NCBI GenBank assembly: GCA_030949705.1
Contig: JAUZSF010000005.1
Span: forward strand, 1 to 64,000
Reading direction: 5' to 3'
Source: Robiginitomaculum sp.
GTDB lineage: Bacteria > Pseudomonadota > Alphaproteobacteria > Caulobacterales > Maricaulaceae
Length of the DNA stretch: 64,000 nucleotides
Position numbers and translations under genes: made by a program. Below the pieces are notes generated by a model, which did not search any database, was not told the origin of the DNA, and worked only from the letters and a program-made list of their open reading frames with translations. Below are positions 9,356 to 18,935 of this stretch, one piece after another. How positions within the stretch are numbered: the stretch's first letter is position 1; every line of letters begins with the position of its first letter.

Positions 9356-9925
9356 TCAACTGTCATCCAGTGTGACATAGGTGATCGAAATATCCGGCAC
9401 ATCGCTCAGATCCTTGGAATTGGCCCAATCCGCCAGGGCTTCGGGAACTGGCGGCACCGCAGCAACGCTTTGGCTGGGAACACGCAGTCCATACCAGGTG
9501 GCCAGCCCCAGAGCACAGGCAATGACCAGAACCACGCCAGTACCTTTAGGCAGACGAAAATCCACCCAGGCTGGCGCCGGGCGTGGCGACAGATCGCCCA
9601 GCGGCGATACCCCGTCATAAAACTGGGCCTTGAACCCCGATACCATCTCTTCGGCATTCAGGCCCAGATGGTTGGCATAACAGCGCACAAAGCCCAGTGC
9701 ATAGGCCCGTTGTGGCAAGGCGGCACGATCCATGGATTCGATGGCTTCGAGATATTCAGTGCTGATTTTGGTGGCCGCGGCAACATCCGCAATACTTAAT
9801 TTGGCGCGCAGGCGGGCAAGACGCAAGGCATCGCCTATACCCTCGGAGGTCATTTGCGCTGCGCCACTGAACTCAGACTGATAGTGGAGTGCCCCCGAAG
9901 CATCCATGGTAATTTCCCTTTCCAA
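9356..9925 (-). CDS. RodZ-like membrane-anchored helix-turn-helix protein
   Basis: 189 residues. A Cro/RodZ-type HTH occupies about residues 30-95 (LRLARLRAKLSIADVAAATKI, then YLEAIESMDRAALPQRAYALGFVRCYANHLGL, the typical RodZ tail of the HTH). A single membrane helix follows at about 130-152 (GVVLVIACALGLATWYGL) and a short periplasmic tail of about 35 residues. RodZ links MreB to cell-wall synthesis; this version is shorter than E. coli RodZ and lacks its periplasmic DUF4115 domain, so I keep the name general. The 137-bp upstream gap to ptsP probably holds its promoter. Confidence 0.75.
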   Translation of the reverse strand: MEREITMDASGALHYQSEFSGAAQMTSEGIGDALRLARLRAKLSIADVAAATKISTEYLEAIESMDRAALPQRAYALGFVRCYANHLGLNAEEMVSGFKAQFYDGVSPLGDLSPRPAPAWVDFRLPKGTGVVLVIACALGLATWYGLRVPSQSVAAVPPVPEALADWANSKDLSDVPDISITYVTLDDS

Positions 9926-10062
9926 CCAAACCCTAAGCCCGAATCAATGATGCAGGCATCATTTTCACAAGCGTGACATTTTGGTCGCACGCAACATAAA
10001 AACCTAATATATGAATCAAATCAAGGTGATTCCCTAAATATGTTTACATTTGTGCAAGGTTT

Positions 10063-12348
10063 TTACAGGGCCAGGCCATTCTCTTGTGCATAGGCCAACA
10101 GATTTTCCCGTATCGAACCTTGTAATTCTCCCGTGATTTTCTCTGATCCATCTTCAAGCCACTTTGCAAGTTTGGTGCCAAGTGATTGTTGATCCAAAGA
10201 GAGAATCATTCGCTTGACCGGACCGATGGCCGCAGGGGGTACGGAAAGTTCAGTAAAACCAAGGGCGATCAGGATTGCCGCTTCGGCGCATTGCCCGGCG
10301 ATTTCACCGCAAACCGAAACCGGGCGCCCCGCCCCATTACAGAGTTTGGCAACATGGCCCAGCATCCGCAGCGCCCCAGGGTTGAGAATATCATAGCGGG
10401 TCGCCACGCGCGGGTTTTCCCGATCAGCGGCAAAGAAATATTGCATCAGGTCATTGGCACCCACCGAAACAAAATCGGCGACTTTAAGCAGGCCTTCCAA
10501 TTGCCAGACAATGGCCGGGGTCTCCACCATGGAGCCAACCCGCACCGAATCGGGGACCGCCTTGCCAAACCGCCCCATGCGTTTGATTTCCGCCTCCAGC
10601 AAGGCCCGCGCCGCGCGAAATTCATCCAGCGTAGTGATCAGCGGAAACATAATATTCAGCTCTCGTCCAGCAGTGGCCTCGATCAGGGCGCGCAGCTGGT
10701 AACGCAACAGGCCCGGCCGGTCGAGCGCCATGCGCATGGCCCGCCAGCCCAGCGCCGGATTGCTTTCGCGCTCGTGCGCCACATAAGGCAGCACCTTGTC
10801 GCCACCAAGATCGATGGTACGAAACACCACTGGCTTGTCACCAGCCGCTTCCAGTACATCGCGATAAAGCTGCATCTGTTCGTTCTGGCGGGGCAGATGA
10901 TCGGAGAGCAAAAACTGAAATTCGGTACGAAACAGGCCAATGCCCTCGGCGCCGGATTCGTCCAATTGCGGCAAATCCACCCGCAAGCCGGCATTCATTG
11001 ACAGGGTGATACGTTTGCCGTCGCGGGTCTGGGCCGGCTTGTCACGCAGGCGGGCATAGGCCACCCGGCGCTGGCGGCGATCACTGACCCGCTCGCGAAA
11101 TTCTTCTTCGGTGGCCGCATCGGGGCGGATAGAGACAATGCCCTGTTCCCCGTCCACCAGCACCGTATCACCGGTACTGAGACGATCGAGAAGGCCGGTC
11201 ACATGGCCCACCACCGGCAGACGCAAGGCACGGGCCACAATGGCAGCATGGGATGTGGGTGAACCTTCTTCCAGCACCAGGGCTTTTAATCGTGAACGAT
11301 CCAGCTCCAACAGGCCTGCCGGTCCCATTTCGCGAGCGATCAGCACCGTGTCTTCGGGCAACTCTTCCAGCTCTTCAATGGCCCCTAAATGACGCAATAG
11401 CTGGTTGGCCAGATCCTCCAGATCGTGCAGGCGTTCGCGCAAGTAAGGGTCTTTGGCGCTGAGCAGGCGGGCGCGGTGCTCGCCGCGTACGCGCTCGACC
11501 GCGGCTTCGGCGCTCAGGCCAGAACCTGCCGCCTCACACAAACGATCCAGCCAGCCCTGATCATTGGCAAACATGCGATAGGCTTCAAGCACCTCACGCG
11601 AGGGGCCGCCAAGGCGATTGCCCTTGCCCTGATAAAGCGCATCCACCGTGCGCCGCAGGTCCGCAATGGCCGTGCTCAGCCTTTGTTTTTCGGCCTCCGG
11701 GTCATCGGCAATAATGTCGTTATACACCCGCCCCGGGGCGTAAAGAACGGCCCGGCCAACGGCCAGACCATCAGAAATCCTGAGACCCGAGAGCACTTCG
11801 GCGCGGATCGGGCGCAGGGCCACTTTTTCCAGTTCACGCTTGCTGAGCAGATCACCCGAGGAGACAATTTCGGCCAGCACCATGGAGACATTTTGCAAGG
11901 CCTCCACATCGTCATCACTGTAATGGCGGGCTTCGCGGTTTTGTACGACCAGCACCCCCAACAACCGGCCGCCGCGCAATACTGGCACGCCCAAGAAGCC
12001 GTGAAACGGGTCTTCCTTGGTTTCGGGATGGAACGAAAAAGCCGCATGGCGAGGGGCATCGGGTAAATTCAAAGGCCGTGCATGGCGTACGGTTTCCCCC
12101 ACCAGTCCTTCGCCGGCTTCCAGCGTGGTAACATGAACCGCGGTGGGGGCCAGACCATGGGTGGCCCAAAGTTCCATGCTGGCATCGGGACGGCGCAAAT
12201 AGAGCGAACACACTTCGGCCTGCAAGTTTGAGGCAATCGCCTCTACCAGACCGTCCAGGCGACTTTGTGCAGAGCCTTCGGCCGCCATGATCTCGCGAAT
12301 CTGGCGGAGCAGCTTCCGATGCCCACCGTGTTGATGCGTATTGGTCAT
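10063..12348 (-). CDS. ptsP: PTS enzyme I, nitrogen-related (EI-Ntr)
   Basis: Transfers phosphate from phosphoenolpyruvate to NPr in the nitrogen-related phosphotransferase system, a regulatory relay rather than a sugar importer. The 761 residues show an N-terminal GAF domain (about 15-165, with RPDASMELWATHGL and GFLGVPVLRGG), the HPr-binding helical domain, the swivelling domain with catalytic His in GSPTSHAAIVARAL, and a C-terminal PEP-binding TIM barrel with LFRTEFQFL, NIMFPLITTLDEF and the catalytic Cys of SVCGEIAGQ. The start overlaps the lysC stop by four bases; the lysC-ptsP pairing is classical in alphaproteobacteria. Senses glutamine through GAF in studied relatives (family knowledge). 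Confidence 0.95.
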   Translation of the reverse strand: MTNTHQHGGHRKLLRQIREIMAAEGSAQSRLDGLVEAIASNLQAEVCSLYLRRPDASMELWATHGLAPTAVHVTTLEAGEGLVGETVRHARPLNLPDAPRHAAFSFHPETKEDPFHGFLGVPVLRGGRLLGVLVVQNREARHYSDDDVEALQNVSMVLAEIVSSGDLLSKRELEKVALRPIRAEVLSGLRISDGLAVGRAVLYAPGRVYNDIIADDPEAEKQRLSTAIADLRRTVDALYQGKGNRLGGPSREVLEAYRMFANDQGWLDRLCEAAGSGLSAEAAVERVRGEHRARLLSAKDPYLRERLHDLEDLANQLLRHLGAIEELEELPEDTVLIAREMGPAGLLELDRSRLKALVLEEGSPTSHAAIVARALRLPVVGHVTGLLDRLSTGDTVLVDGEQGIVSIRPDAATEEEFRERVSDRRQRRVAYARLRDKPAQTRDGKRITLSMNAGLRVDLPQLDESGAEGIGLFRTEFQFLLSDHLPRQNEQMQLYRDVLEAAGDKPVVFRTIDLGGDKVLPYVAHERESNPALGWRAMRMALDRPGLLRYQLRALIEATAGRELNIMFPLITTLDEFRAARALLEAEIKRMGRFGKAVPDSVRVGSMVETPAIVWQLEGLLKVADFVSVGANDLMQYFFAADRENPRVATRYDILNPGALRMLGHVAKLCNGAGRPVSVCGEIAGQCAEAAILIALGFTELSVPPAAIGPVKRMILSLDQQSLGTKLAKWLEDGSEKITGELQGSIRENLLAYAQENGLAL

Positions 12349-13586
12349 GTCCGGGCTTGGTCCAGCCCAAAGGCACAGTGCAGGGCGCGCACCGCCATTT
12401 CCACATCCGCTGCGGGGATCAGCGCACTGATCCGCGTTTCAGACGTGGCCACCGCACCGATGGCAATGTCATGAGTGCAAAGGGTTTCAAACATGGTGTG
12501 TGCCATTCGTGTTTGTGAGCGCAGGCCAATACCGATTACCGATACCTTGGCCATATCCGGGTCCAGCGATACCTCATCTAGCGCCAGTTTATGACAAGGA
12601 TCGGTCAGCAAAGCCAAAGCCTGCTGGGCATCACCCCGGCGCAGCGAGAAAACCAGCGTGCTCTCGTTTACGCGATTCCCCGGGCTTTGTACAATCAGAT
12701 CAACCTGTATGCCGGCCTCGGCCAGCACGGCAAAAACCCGCGTTAACGCTTCTGATCCGGCGGGCAGGTGATGGACCATAATACGCGCTTCATCACGACT
12801 GTAACTGATGGCGCGCACCATGGCACGCTCCAGGGCAGCGTGAGTGCCAATGGTGGTGCCGTCTTTGGGTACTTTTCCCGCAAAGCTGGAGAGAATGCGC
12901 AAGGTAACCGCTTTGGCCATGGCCAGCTCGACCGAACGGCTTTGCATAACCTTGGTGCCCTGGGATGCCATTTCCAGCAGTTCTTCATAGCTAAGATGCG
13001 CAATGGGTTTGGCCGTGGGCACCATACGCGGATCGGCGCTAAAGACTCCCTCGACATCGGTATAAATCTCGCATGCCTGGGCGCCCAGGGCAGCGGCCAG
13101 CGCCACCGCGCTCAAGTCCGAGCCACCGCGGCCCAATGTGGTGATGCGGCCATCAGGGCCCAGCCCCTGAAAACCGGCCACCACCGCAATGGTGCCGCCG
13201 TCAATGAGCGCCGCCAGACGATCAATTTCGATAGATTGTATTTTGGCGACGCCATGGTCACCATCGGTCAGTATGCCGGCCTGCCAGCCGGTATAGGAGC
13301 GGGCGCGCAGTCCAAGACGGCGCAGGGCCATGGCCAGAAGCGCCGCATTGATCTGTTCCCCGGCTGCCAGCACCGCATCGCCCTCATCGGGCCATTGCCC
13401 TTTGGGGTCGGCATTGGCGACATCACACCCCAGCTGGTCTGTCATACCCGCCGGGGCCGAGACCACCACAGCAATTGCCGCGCCCTCTTTCTGGCGTTCT
13501 GCAATCAGGGCGGCGCAGGCCTCAAGCCGAGACGGGTCGGCGCTGGATGTGCCGCCAAATTTCATCACCAGACGTGTCATCTTCAC
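12345..13586 (-). CDS. lysC: Aspartate kinase
   Basis: Phosphorylates aspartate, the first step toward lysine, threonine and methionine. 413 residues, typical of the monofunctional bacterial enzyme. The kinase domain begins with VMKFGGTSSAD and includes LGRGGSDLSAVALAAALGA and EIYTDVEGVFSADPR; two ACT domains occupy about residues 265-410 and would bind feedback inhibitors. No homoserine dehydrogenase is fused. It is the first gene of the lysC-ptsP pair and is divergent from ubiG across 65 bp, which must hold both promoters. Confidence 0.95.
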   Translation of the reverse strand: MKMTRLVMKFGGTSSADPSRLEACAALIAERQKEGAAIAVVVSAPAGMTDQLGCDVANADPKGQWPDEGDAVLAAGEQINAALLAMALRRLGLRARSYTGWQAGILTDGDHGVAKIQSIEIDRLAALIDGGTIAVVAGFQGLGPDGRITTLGRGGSDLSAVALAAALGAQACEIYTDVEGVFSADPRMVPTAKPIAHLSYEELLEMASQGTKVMQSRSVELAMAKAVTLRILSSFAGKVPKDGTTIGTHAALERAMVRAISYSRDEARIMVHHLPAGSEALTRVFAVLAEAGIQVDLIVQSPGNRVNESTLVFSLRRGDAQQALALLTDPCHKLALDEVSLDPDMAKVSVIGIGLRSQTRMAHTMFETLCTHDIAIGAVATSETRISALIPAADVEMAVRALHCAFGLDQART

Positions 13587-13651
13587 CCTGTTCGTGCCTG
13601 CTTTGCCGGTGTAGTTAGGGGGCGAAAACGCAAACGTCTAGGATTCCTTTC

Positions 13652-14419
13652 ATGGCTTCGCCGTCCCACACCAACGCGCCCCACACCACCAGCATTGATC
13701 CTGATGAGGTCGCCAAGTTCAGTGCCATGGCGGCGGAATGGTGGGATCCGCAGGGCAAGTTTCGCCCGCTGCATCAATTTAATCCGGTCCGGCTGAAATT
13801 CATTCGTGATACGGTTATTGCGCATTTTGGCCTTGATAATGACCAGCGCCAGCCTTTTGCGGGACTGCGGTTTCTGGATATTGGCTGTGGCGGTGGCCTC
13901 CTTAGCGAGCCCATGTGCCGTCTGGGAGCCGCCATGACCAGTGTGGACGCCGCCGAAGCCAATGTAAAAACCGCCAAGGTACATGCGGACGAACAGGGCC
14001 TGAAAATCGATTATCGCCATGGGGCTGCTGAAGACCTGTTGCTGAACAAAGAAGGTGATTTTGATGTCATCCTGAATATGGAAGTGATTGAACACACCGC
14101 CAATCCAGAAGCGTTTTTGCAGTCCTGTGCCGCCTTGTTACGGCCGGGCGGGTTGATGATCATTGCCACCATCAACCGCACGCCCAAGGCACGATTATTG
14201 GCAATATCCATGGCCGAGCGTGTATTGCGCTGGTTGCCGCGCGGCACCCATGAATATGACAAGCTGGTCCAGCCACAGGAAATCCGCCAGCCGCTGGAAA
14301 ACGCTGGCCTGCAGGTCAACGGCCCCTATGGGGTCAGCTATAACCCGTTCAGTGGCGTTTGGCGGCTTAGCCATGACAGCGCCGTCAATTATATGATGGT
14401 GGCCAGCAAAACCGCATAG
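13652..14419 (+). CDS. ubiG: Ubiquinone biosynthesis O-methyltransferase
   Basis: Performs both O-methylations of ubiquinone synthesis. The 255 residues contain the UbiG start region [20 protein letters not shown] and [13 protein letters not shown] motif I ([20 protein letters not shown]), and the segment [19 protein letters not shown]. The C-terminus ends with YMMVASKTA. The gene is single on the plus strand, ending 23 bp before the converging SapC gene. Confidence 0.95.
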   Translation: MASPSHTNAPHTTSIDPDEVAKFSAMAAEWWDPQGKFRPLHQFNPVRLKFIRDTVIAHFGLDNDQRQPFAGLRFLDIGCGGGLLSEPMCRLGAAMTSVDAAEANVKTAKVHADEQGLKIDYRHGAAEDLLLNKEGDFDVILNMEVIEHTANPEAFLQSCAALLRPGGLMIIATINRTPKARLLAISMAERVLRWLPRGTHEYDKLVQPQEIRQPLENAGLQVNGPYGVSYNPFSGVWRLSHDSAVNYMMVASKTA

Positions 14420-14442
14420 ACAGCTTTGCTGGTCAGAGGTGA

Positions 14443-15254
14443 TTAGGCCTTGCCGGCCGGGGTGCCGATAGCATCGCCCGGTGCCGGGTTTTTCATTTCC
14501 TGGGCTACCAGACGTTGCCAGTTGGCCTGTGAAATCATTTGCGCATAAATCGCCAGTAAGCCGCCATTGTCGCGCAATTCCACAACTTTTTCAGCCGGCA
14601 GCTTGTTCAGCTTGTCCTGTGACAGGCCAACAAATTCGCCGATTTTCTGTTGTACAACCGATTTTCCATCGGGGCCCGGCTGAGGAATGGTGACATCATG
14701 GGTATCAAACAAGTCCAGCTCTTCCATCACTTTGACAAAATTACGGGCACCTTGGGTTTCCACTTCATAATTCTGGATAAATTCGATGGCGCGGTTGGTA
14801 AATTCTGATGGTTTGCCATCGACAAAAAATGGCTGTTCCGGCTTGTCGGAGATAACCGAGGCTTCGCGGTCAATGCACACCATCAGGTTTTCCGGGTCGC
14901 CATTATTGGTGGCAGGCACAAAAGGATAGCGGCGCAGGAAACCCGGGACATAAGCCCCATCGGGCATCAGGCCATCGGCATCCACATAGGCATTATGATC
15001 TTTTTTGCAGGCCCATCACCACAGCAGGGGTGCGGTCGGTACCGGCAAAGATAATCGGATAGCACAGGGCAGCAGCGGCAAATTCAGCAACCGTAACGGG
15101 GACAAGCTGGGTATTTTTTTGCAAAAGCAAAAGGGTTCACCGTATTGGGCGTAATGCCCAGATTACCATGAACATCGCTGTTGAGCGGCTCTGGCTTTTT
15201 GTAAAAGAGCAGATTGCCGGAAGTTTCAATCGTACCAGTATTGCTGTCCGCCAT
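14443..15254 (-). pseudogene. SapC family protein, interrupted by two frameshifts
   Basis: The intact frame would give about 270 residues. It starts at 15254 (MADSNTGTIETSGNLLFYKK) after a GGGGAAAATT upstream sequence. It then needs a shift at a T7 run (15114-15120) to read TQLVPVTVAEFAAAALCYPI, and another at a T6 run (15001-15006) to read NAYVDADGLMPDG and LRRYPFVPA, which are SapC hallmarks. Removing one base from each run restores the complete gene. SapC proteins were named after a Campylobacter S-layer locus, but in alphaproteobacteria they are usually near TonB receptors and peptide or tryptophan-halogenase loci, and their function is unknown. Either a recent pseudogene or two homopolymer errors. 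Confidence 0.75.
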
Positions 15255-15355
15255 AATTTTCCCCAATTGAGTAATGGATAGTGCAGCGGGCGTCTTAACG
15301 GATCGGGCCATGCCTGCCAACCGCGCAGATGCAGATAATTCTCCCCCATAACGCG

Positions 15356-15391
15356 AAAAGGCCGGCCTGTGTCATCACAGGTCGGCCTTTT
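15356..15391 (-). terminator. Rho-independent terminator downstream of ompW
   Basis: A strong hairpin AAAAGGCCGGCCTGTG / CACAGGTCGGCCTTTT with a four-base loop starts 14 bp past the ompW stop. The T-rich end on the minus strand follows the stem. With A and T runs on both sides it could act in both directions. Confidence 0.8.
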
Positions 15392-15404
15392 GCGGGGAAA
15401 GTGA

Positions 15405-16046
15405 TCAGAAGCGTTTGCCAATCCCGACCCCGACAATCCAGGGATCCAGATCCACATTGCCCCTGACAATGCCAAGAGAGCCCGCATCAATGGTGACCTT
15501 GGTGTTGAGGAACAGTTTTTTTACATCAACATTCCAGAACCAGTCATCATTCATTTTGATGTCTACACCGGCCTGCAAGGCCACCCCGACATTGTCGCCA
15601 TAATGAATATTGGCCAGGGCCGACCCTTTGGGCAGGTCCGATGCATAGGAAACCGTATAATTGATGCCGGCCCCCAGATAAGGATTAATCACCGCCTCAG
15701 GCGCCATGTGATATTGCAATAACAAGGTTGGTGGCAAAAGCCAGACATCGCCCAGATCAAGATTTCCCAGCGCCGTCGCCTTGGCCGAGACATTATGATT
15801 GCTGGTGGCGAGAATAAGCTCCATGGAAACATTGTCGTTAAAGAAATACGAGATATCGAGTTCGGGCACATAAGACTGATCAACCGATGCCCGGCCCCCA
15901 ATAGGCGTTATGGTTGAGCTAACATCCGGTAAAACGGCCAGCGCGCGGACCCGCACCTGCCATGGCCCATAATCCGTGGCCATCGCCACCCCAGAACTTA
16001 GAAAACTGGTGGCCAGCGCCACCATAGCGATTTTTGAAAGCTTCAT
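15405..16046 (-). CDS. OmpW family outer membrane protein
   Basis: 213 residues with a signal peptide (residues 1-23, cleavage after VAMA) and an eight-stranded beta barrel ending in the aromatic IVGVGIGKRF (terminal Phe, as BAM substrates have). Family marks are DYGPWQVRVRALAVLPD, PELDISYFFNDNVSMELILA, LLPPTLLLQYH and the late FLNTKVTIDAG. OmpW porins pass small hydrophobic molecules and respond to stress or metal supply. The gene lies downstream of the ZnuD-like receptor on the same strand (143-bp gap) and ends in a clear terminator, so it may be read from the zinc-controlled promoter or its own. Confidence 0.88.
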   Translation of the reverse strand: MKLSKIAMVALATSFLSSGVAMATDYGPWQVRVRALAVLPDVSSTITPIGGRASVDQSYVPELDISYFFNDNVSMELILATSNHNVSAKATALGNLDLGDVWLLPPTLLLQYHMAPEAVINPYLGAGINYTVSYASDLPKGSALANIHYGDNVGVALQAGVDIKMNDDWFWNVDVKKLFLNTKVTIDAGSLGIVRGNVDLDPWIVGVGIGKRF

Positions 16047-16189
16047 CGCCTATCCCCTCGGTTAAACAGTCAGCCCAGCCATCTGGACCAGTTCCTACTG
16101 ATGGGGCGGACAATAACCACAAGGTCTGTGGGGATGCAGAGGACAGGTTGCCGCGCGCTCTAGTGTCGCAACTGTCATATATTACCGTA

Positions 16190-18193
16190 TCAAAAATCCA
16201 TAACCAGACGTGCTGAAAATGAGCGTCCGGCGGCGGGCACCCGGTCTTTCAGAAAAGACGCATGGGTACGGTGCACCGCATTGGTCAGATTGCTGAGCCG
16301 AAAAACCAGATGCAATTGCTCATTCGTGTTCAAGGGCTGCACGCTGGTGCTCAGATTGATTACGCTGGACCCTTTGGTGCGGGTCTCAAAGGCGGCCGTA
16401 CGGCTTTGCCTGTCTGTCCAGACCAGCTCTACACGGCTGGAAATTCGATCAGAGACCAGATTCAAACCGCCGGTAAGTTCCAGCGGCGGGATACGTGGCA
16501 AATCGCCAAAATGTTTGGTTTTGGCCCGTACATATTCCAGGGTGGCATCACTGCGCAGGCTCCAGCCATGGGCGCGCCATAAGTGGCGTTCCACCGATAT
16601 TTCCGTACCCAGAAAACGGGCCGTGTCCTGTAAATAGGCAAATTCGGATAGCCCATCAATAATGCCGCCGGTCGGGCCCAGAAATACAAAATCATTAAAG
16701 TGTGTATGGAACAGATTGATATGGGTTTCCCAGCCCTTGGCATGAAAACGGGCAATGGCCTCCAGAGACAAGGCGGTTTCTTTCCTCAGATCCGGATTGC
16801 CATGTTCAAACGTGCTTTCCGCCAAATGTGGTCCGTCGGAAAACAGCTCGATATCGGTGGGTGCCCGTTCGGTTCGTGACAGGGACAGAGAAACAAAGGC
16901 ATGCTCGCCGGGGCGCAAAAATGCCCCCACCGAAGCGCTGGTGCCGGTAAAGCGGCGTTGCTGGCTGTCGGTGCTAAGATGTCGGGTTTCCAGACGCAAC
17001 CCGCTTTCCAGCCCCCATTTGCCAAAATCCCGCCGCTGGGCAATGAAAACCCCTTCATCACGGGTGCGGGTCTTGGGCAAAAAGGCTTCGGCCCCCAATG
17101 CTGAAAAGGTCTTGTGCGAAACATCGGCCCCAAACGATCCGGACCATCCGCCCTTTGGCGCCTGTTTGATCCGGGTGCGCAGCTCCCACCCCTGATTGTC
17201 AAAGCGCGTGCCGATAGCCCCCTGGTCCAGTTCGAAATGCCGGTAATCCGACGTGCCAAAATCCAGGCTGAACTGTTCCAGCCATGTCGTGGGTAAGGCG
17301 ATGGCCGAGCGCGCATCGATGCGGGTTTGCGCCATGTCTATGCGCGCGGCGGCCTCCTGCGGCAGGCCATAATTGGCGGTGCTGCGCTTAACAGAAACCC
17401 CGGCAAAGCCCCAATTGCCGATATACGACCCACCCAGCGCCCGGGTATTGAAGGTCAGGTCTGAATTGGGCAAACGATCCTGTGGGCCATCACCTTCACG
17501 GGCACGCAATGCATTGGTGCGGGCAAAGCCCGGTATGTGCTCCACGCCACCATGGCGGCGCACTGCCTCGGCATTAAACACCAATGGCCCGGTACCGGTT
17601 CGCAGGCGCAAGGCCTCTACATCGCCATTATCCACCGAGGTTGCCCCCGTCACCACACGGCCTTCAATGGGCGCGTCCAGCAGGGCTTCGGGGATGCGTC
17701 CGTCAATGACATTGACCACCCCACCAATGGCATTGCCACCATAAACAATGGCCGCCGGGCCGCGCACCACTTCGATACGGGTGGCCTCCAGCGCTTCGGC
17801 CGCCACCGCATGATCCGGGCTGGCGGTCGAGGCATCCATAATGCCAACACCATTGACCAGCATACGCACCCGATCGCCGCCAAGGCCCCGTATGATGGGC
17901 CGACTGGCCGCCGGCCCAAAGGCCGAAGTTGAGATGCCGGGCATGGCGTCCAGCACATCGCCCAGCCCCGCCGCACCGGTCTCGGCCAGCGTGCTCTGTC
18001 CCATCACCGTCACCCCTTGCAGCAATTCATCGGCGCGGGCCCCCACCGGCGAGGCGGTAATCACAATGGTTTCTTCATGGGTGTGTTCCGGCGGGGATGC
18101 GGTATCGCTGGGGTCTTGCGCCAGGCTTGGGCCGGCCAATCCCATGAACACCGAAATCATTAACCCGTATTTAAACACTGATACGCCAGACAC
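16190..18193 (-). CDS. TonB-dependent outer membrane receptor, ZnuD-like
   Basis: 667 residues: signal peptide (1-25, ending SLAQ), a His-containing leader (EHTHEE) and TonB box EETIVITAS, the plug domain (about 45-165, with GDVLDAMPGISTSA, RPIIRGLGGDRVRMLVNGV and EVVRGPAAIVYGGNAIGGVV), then a 22-strand barrel ending in SFSARLVMDF. Its size, the His-rich start and its place next to a Zur-type repressor with a candidate operator in the gap suggest a ZnuD-type zinc receptor. The assignment of zinc rests on context; copper or iron-complex uptake is possible. Confidence 0.82.
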   Translation of the reverse strand: MSGVSVFKYGLMISVFMGLAGPSLAQDPSDTASPPEHTHEETIVITASPVGARADELLQGVTVMGQSTLAETGAAGLGDVLDAMPGISTSAFGPAASRPIIRGLGGDRVRMLVNGVGIMDASTASPDHAVAAEALEATRIEVVRGPAAIVYGGNAIGGVVNVIDGRIPEALLDAPIEGRVVTGATSVDNGDVEALRLRTGTGPLVFNAEAVRRHGGVEHIPGFARTNALRAREGDGPQDRLPNSDLTFNTRALGGSYIGNWGFAGVSVKRSTANYGLPQEAAARIDMAQTRIDARSAIALPTTWLEQFSLDFGTSDYRHFELDQGAIGTRFDNQGWELRTRIKQAPKGGWSGSFGADVSHKTFSALGAEAFLPKTRTRDEGVFIAQRRDFGKWGLESGLRLETRHLSTDSQQRRFTGTSASVGAFLRPGEHAFVSLSLSRTERAPTDIELFSDGPHLAESTFEHGNPDLRKETALSLEAIARFHAKGWETHINLFHTHFNDFVFLGPTGGIIDGLSEFAYLQDTARFLGTEISVERHLWRAHGWSLRSDATLEYVRAKTKHFGDLPRIPPLELTGGLNLVSDRISSRVELVWTDRQSRTAAFETRTKGSSVINLSTSVQPLNTNEQLHLVFRLSNLTNAVHRTHASFLKDRVPAAGRSFSARLVMDF

Positions 18194-18223
18194 GTTTTTC
18201 CCTCCGCCGGTCCTAAAGAGCAG

Positions 18224-18240
18224 ATGTAATAACGTAACAT
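18224..18240. promoter_or_regulatory. Candidate Zur operator
   Basis: The palindrome-like ATGTAATAACGTAACAT lies 31 bp upstream of the receptor start and 145 bp upstream of the Zur-type gene. Its AT-rich arms with ATGTaA / TaACAT symmetry resemble Fur-family and Zur boxes of alphaproteobacteria. It would allow zinc-dependent repression of the receptor. Confidence 0.5.
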
Positions 18241-18384
18241 TTTATCGCAAAGCAAGTGACTTTTCTGTAATGCCTGTCATTGTCCGGCGCGCGCCCCCTG
18301 GCCAGCATGCAAAGGGTGATGACTTTGCGCGCAGAACTGATACCTTCAGGCGATGACCCAGCTCGCTTGCAACAGGAGAGCGCC

Positions 18385-18804
18385 ATGCCAGATATTATGG
18401 AAGATGCGGATCGGCACTGCGCCAAGACCGGGGCACGTCTGACCCCCTTGCGTCGTCGGGTGCTGGAACTGGTGGCCCAGGCCAGAGCGCCGGTTAAGGC
18501 CTATGACCTGTTGTCTCAAATTGACCGCACCAGCACCAGCGCCAAGCCACCCACCGTGTACCGGGCGCTGGATTTTCTGATCGAGGCCGGACTGGTGCAC
18601 CGGGTGGAGGCACTGAACGCCTTTGTTGCCTGCCCCCAGGCCGGGCACGGCCATGCGGCGGTTCTGTATGTTTGTGAATCGTGCGCCAATGTAACCGAGG
18701 TTCAGGGTTCGCGTCCCGGCCAGGAAAACAAGCCCGCAGGATTTACCGTCAAGCGCAGTGTGATCGAGCATTACGGCCTGTGTGCTGATTGCCCACGGCC
18801 CTGA
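18385..18804 (+). CDS. zur: Fur family metal-responsive repressor, Zur-type
   Basis: 139 residues: winged-helix DNA-binding domain (about 10-85, GARLTPLRRRVLELVAQ and PPTVYRALDFLIEAGLVHRV) and a C-terminal dimerisation/metal domain with HGHAAVLYVCESCANV and the final CADCP. These two CxxC pairs form the structural zinc site. The phrase AFVACPQAGHGH is typical of Zur rather than Fur. The start at 18385 follows AACAGGAGAG. Divergent from the ZnuD-like receptor, so zinc is the likely ligand; no znuABC genes are in the window. Confidence 0.82.
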   Translation: MPDIMEDADRHCAKTGARLTPLRRRVLELVAQARAPVKAYDLLSQIDRTSTSAKPPTVYRALDFLIEAGLVHRVEALNAFVACPQAGHGHAAVLYVCESCANVTEVQGSRPGQENKPAGFTVKRSVIEHYGLCADCPRP

Positions 18805-18935
18805 TCGTCATAAATGTGCCGCCAAGATATTATCCAAACCATTAGAAGTTTCACGGCTGAATTTACCTGATTTTCAAGATTATCTCTTAGCCTTAACCCC
18901 AATAAATAGACGCGAAGAGCGCACAGGGGTGGATT

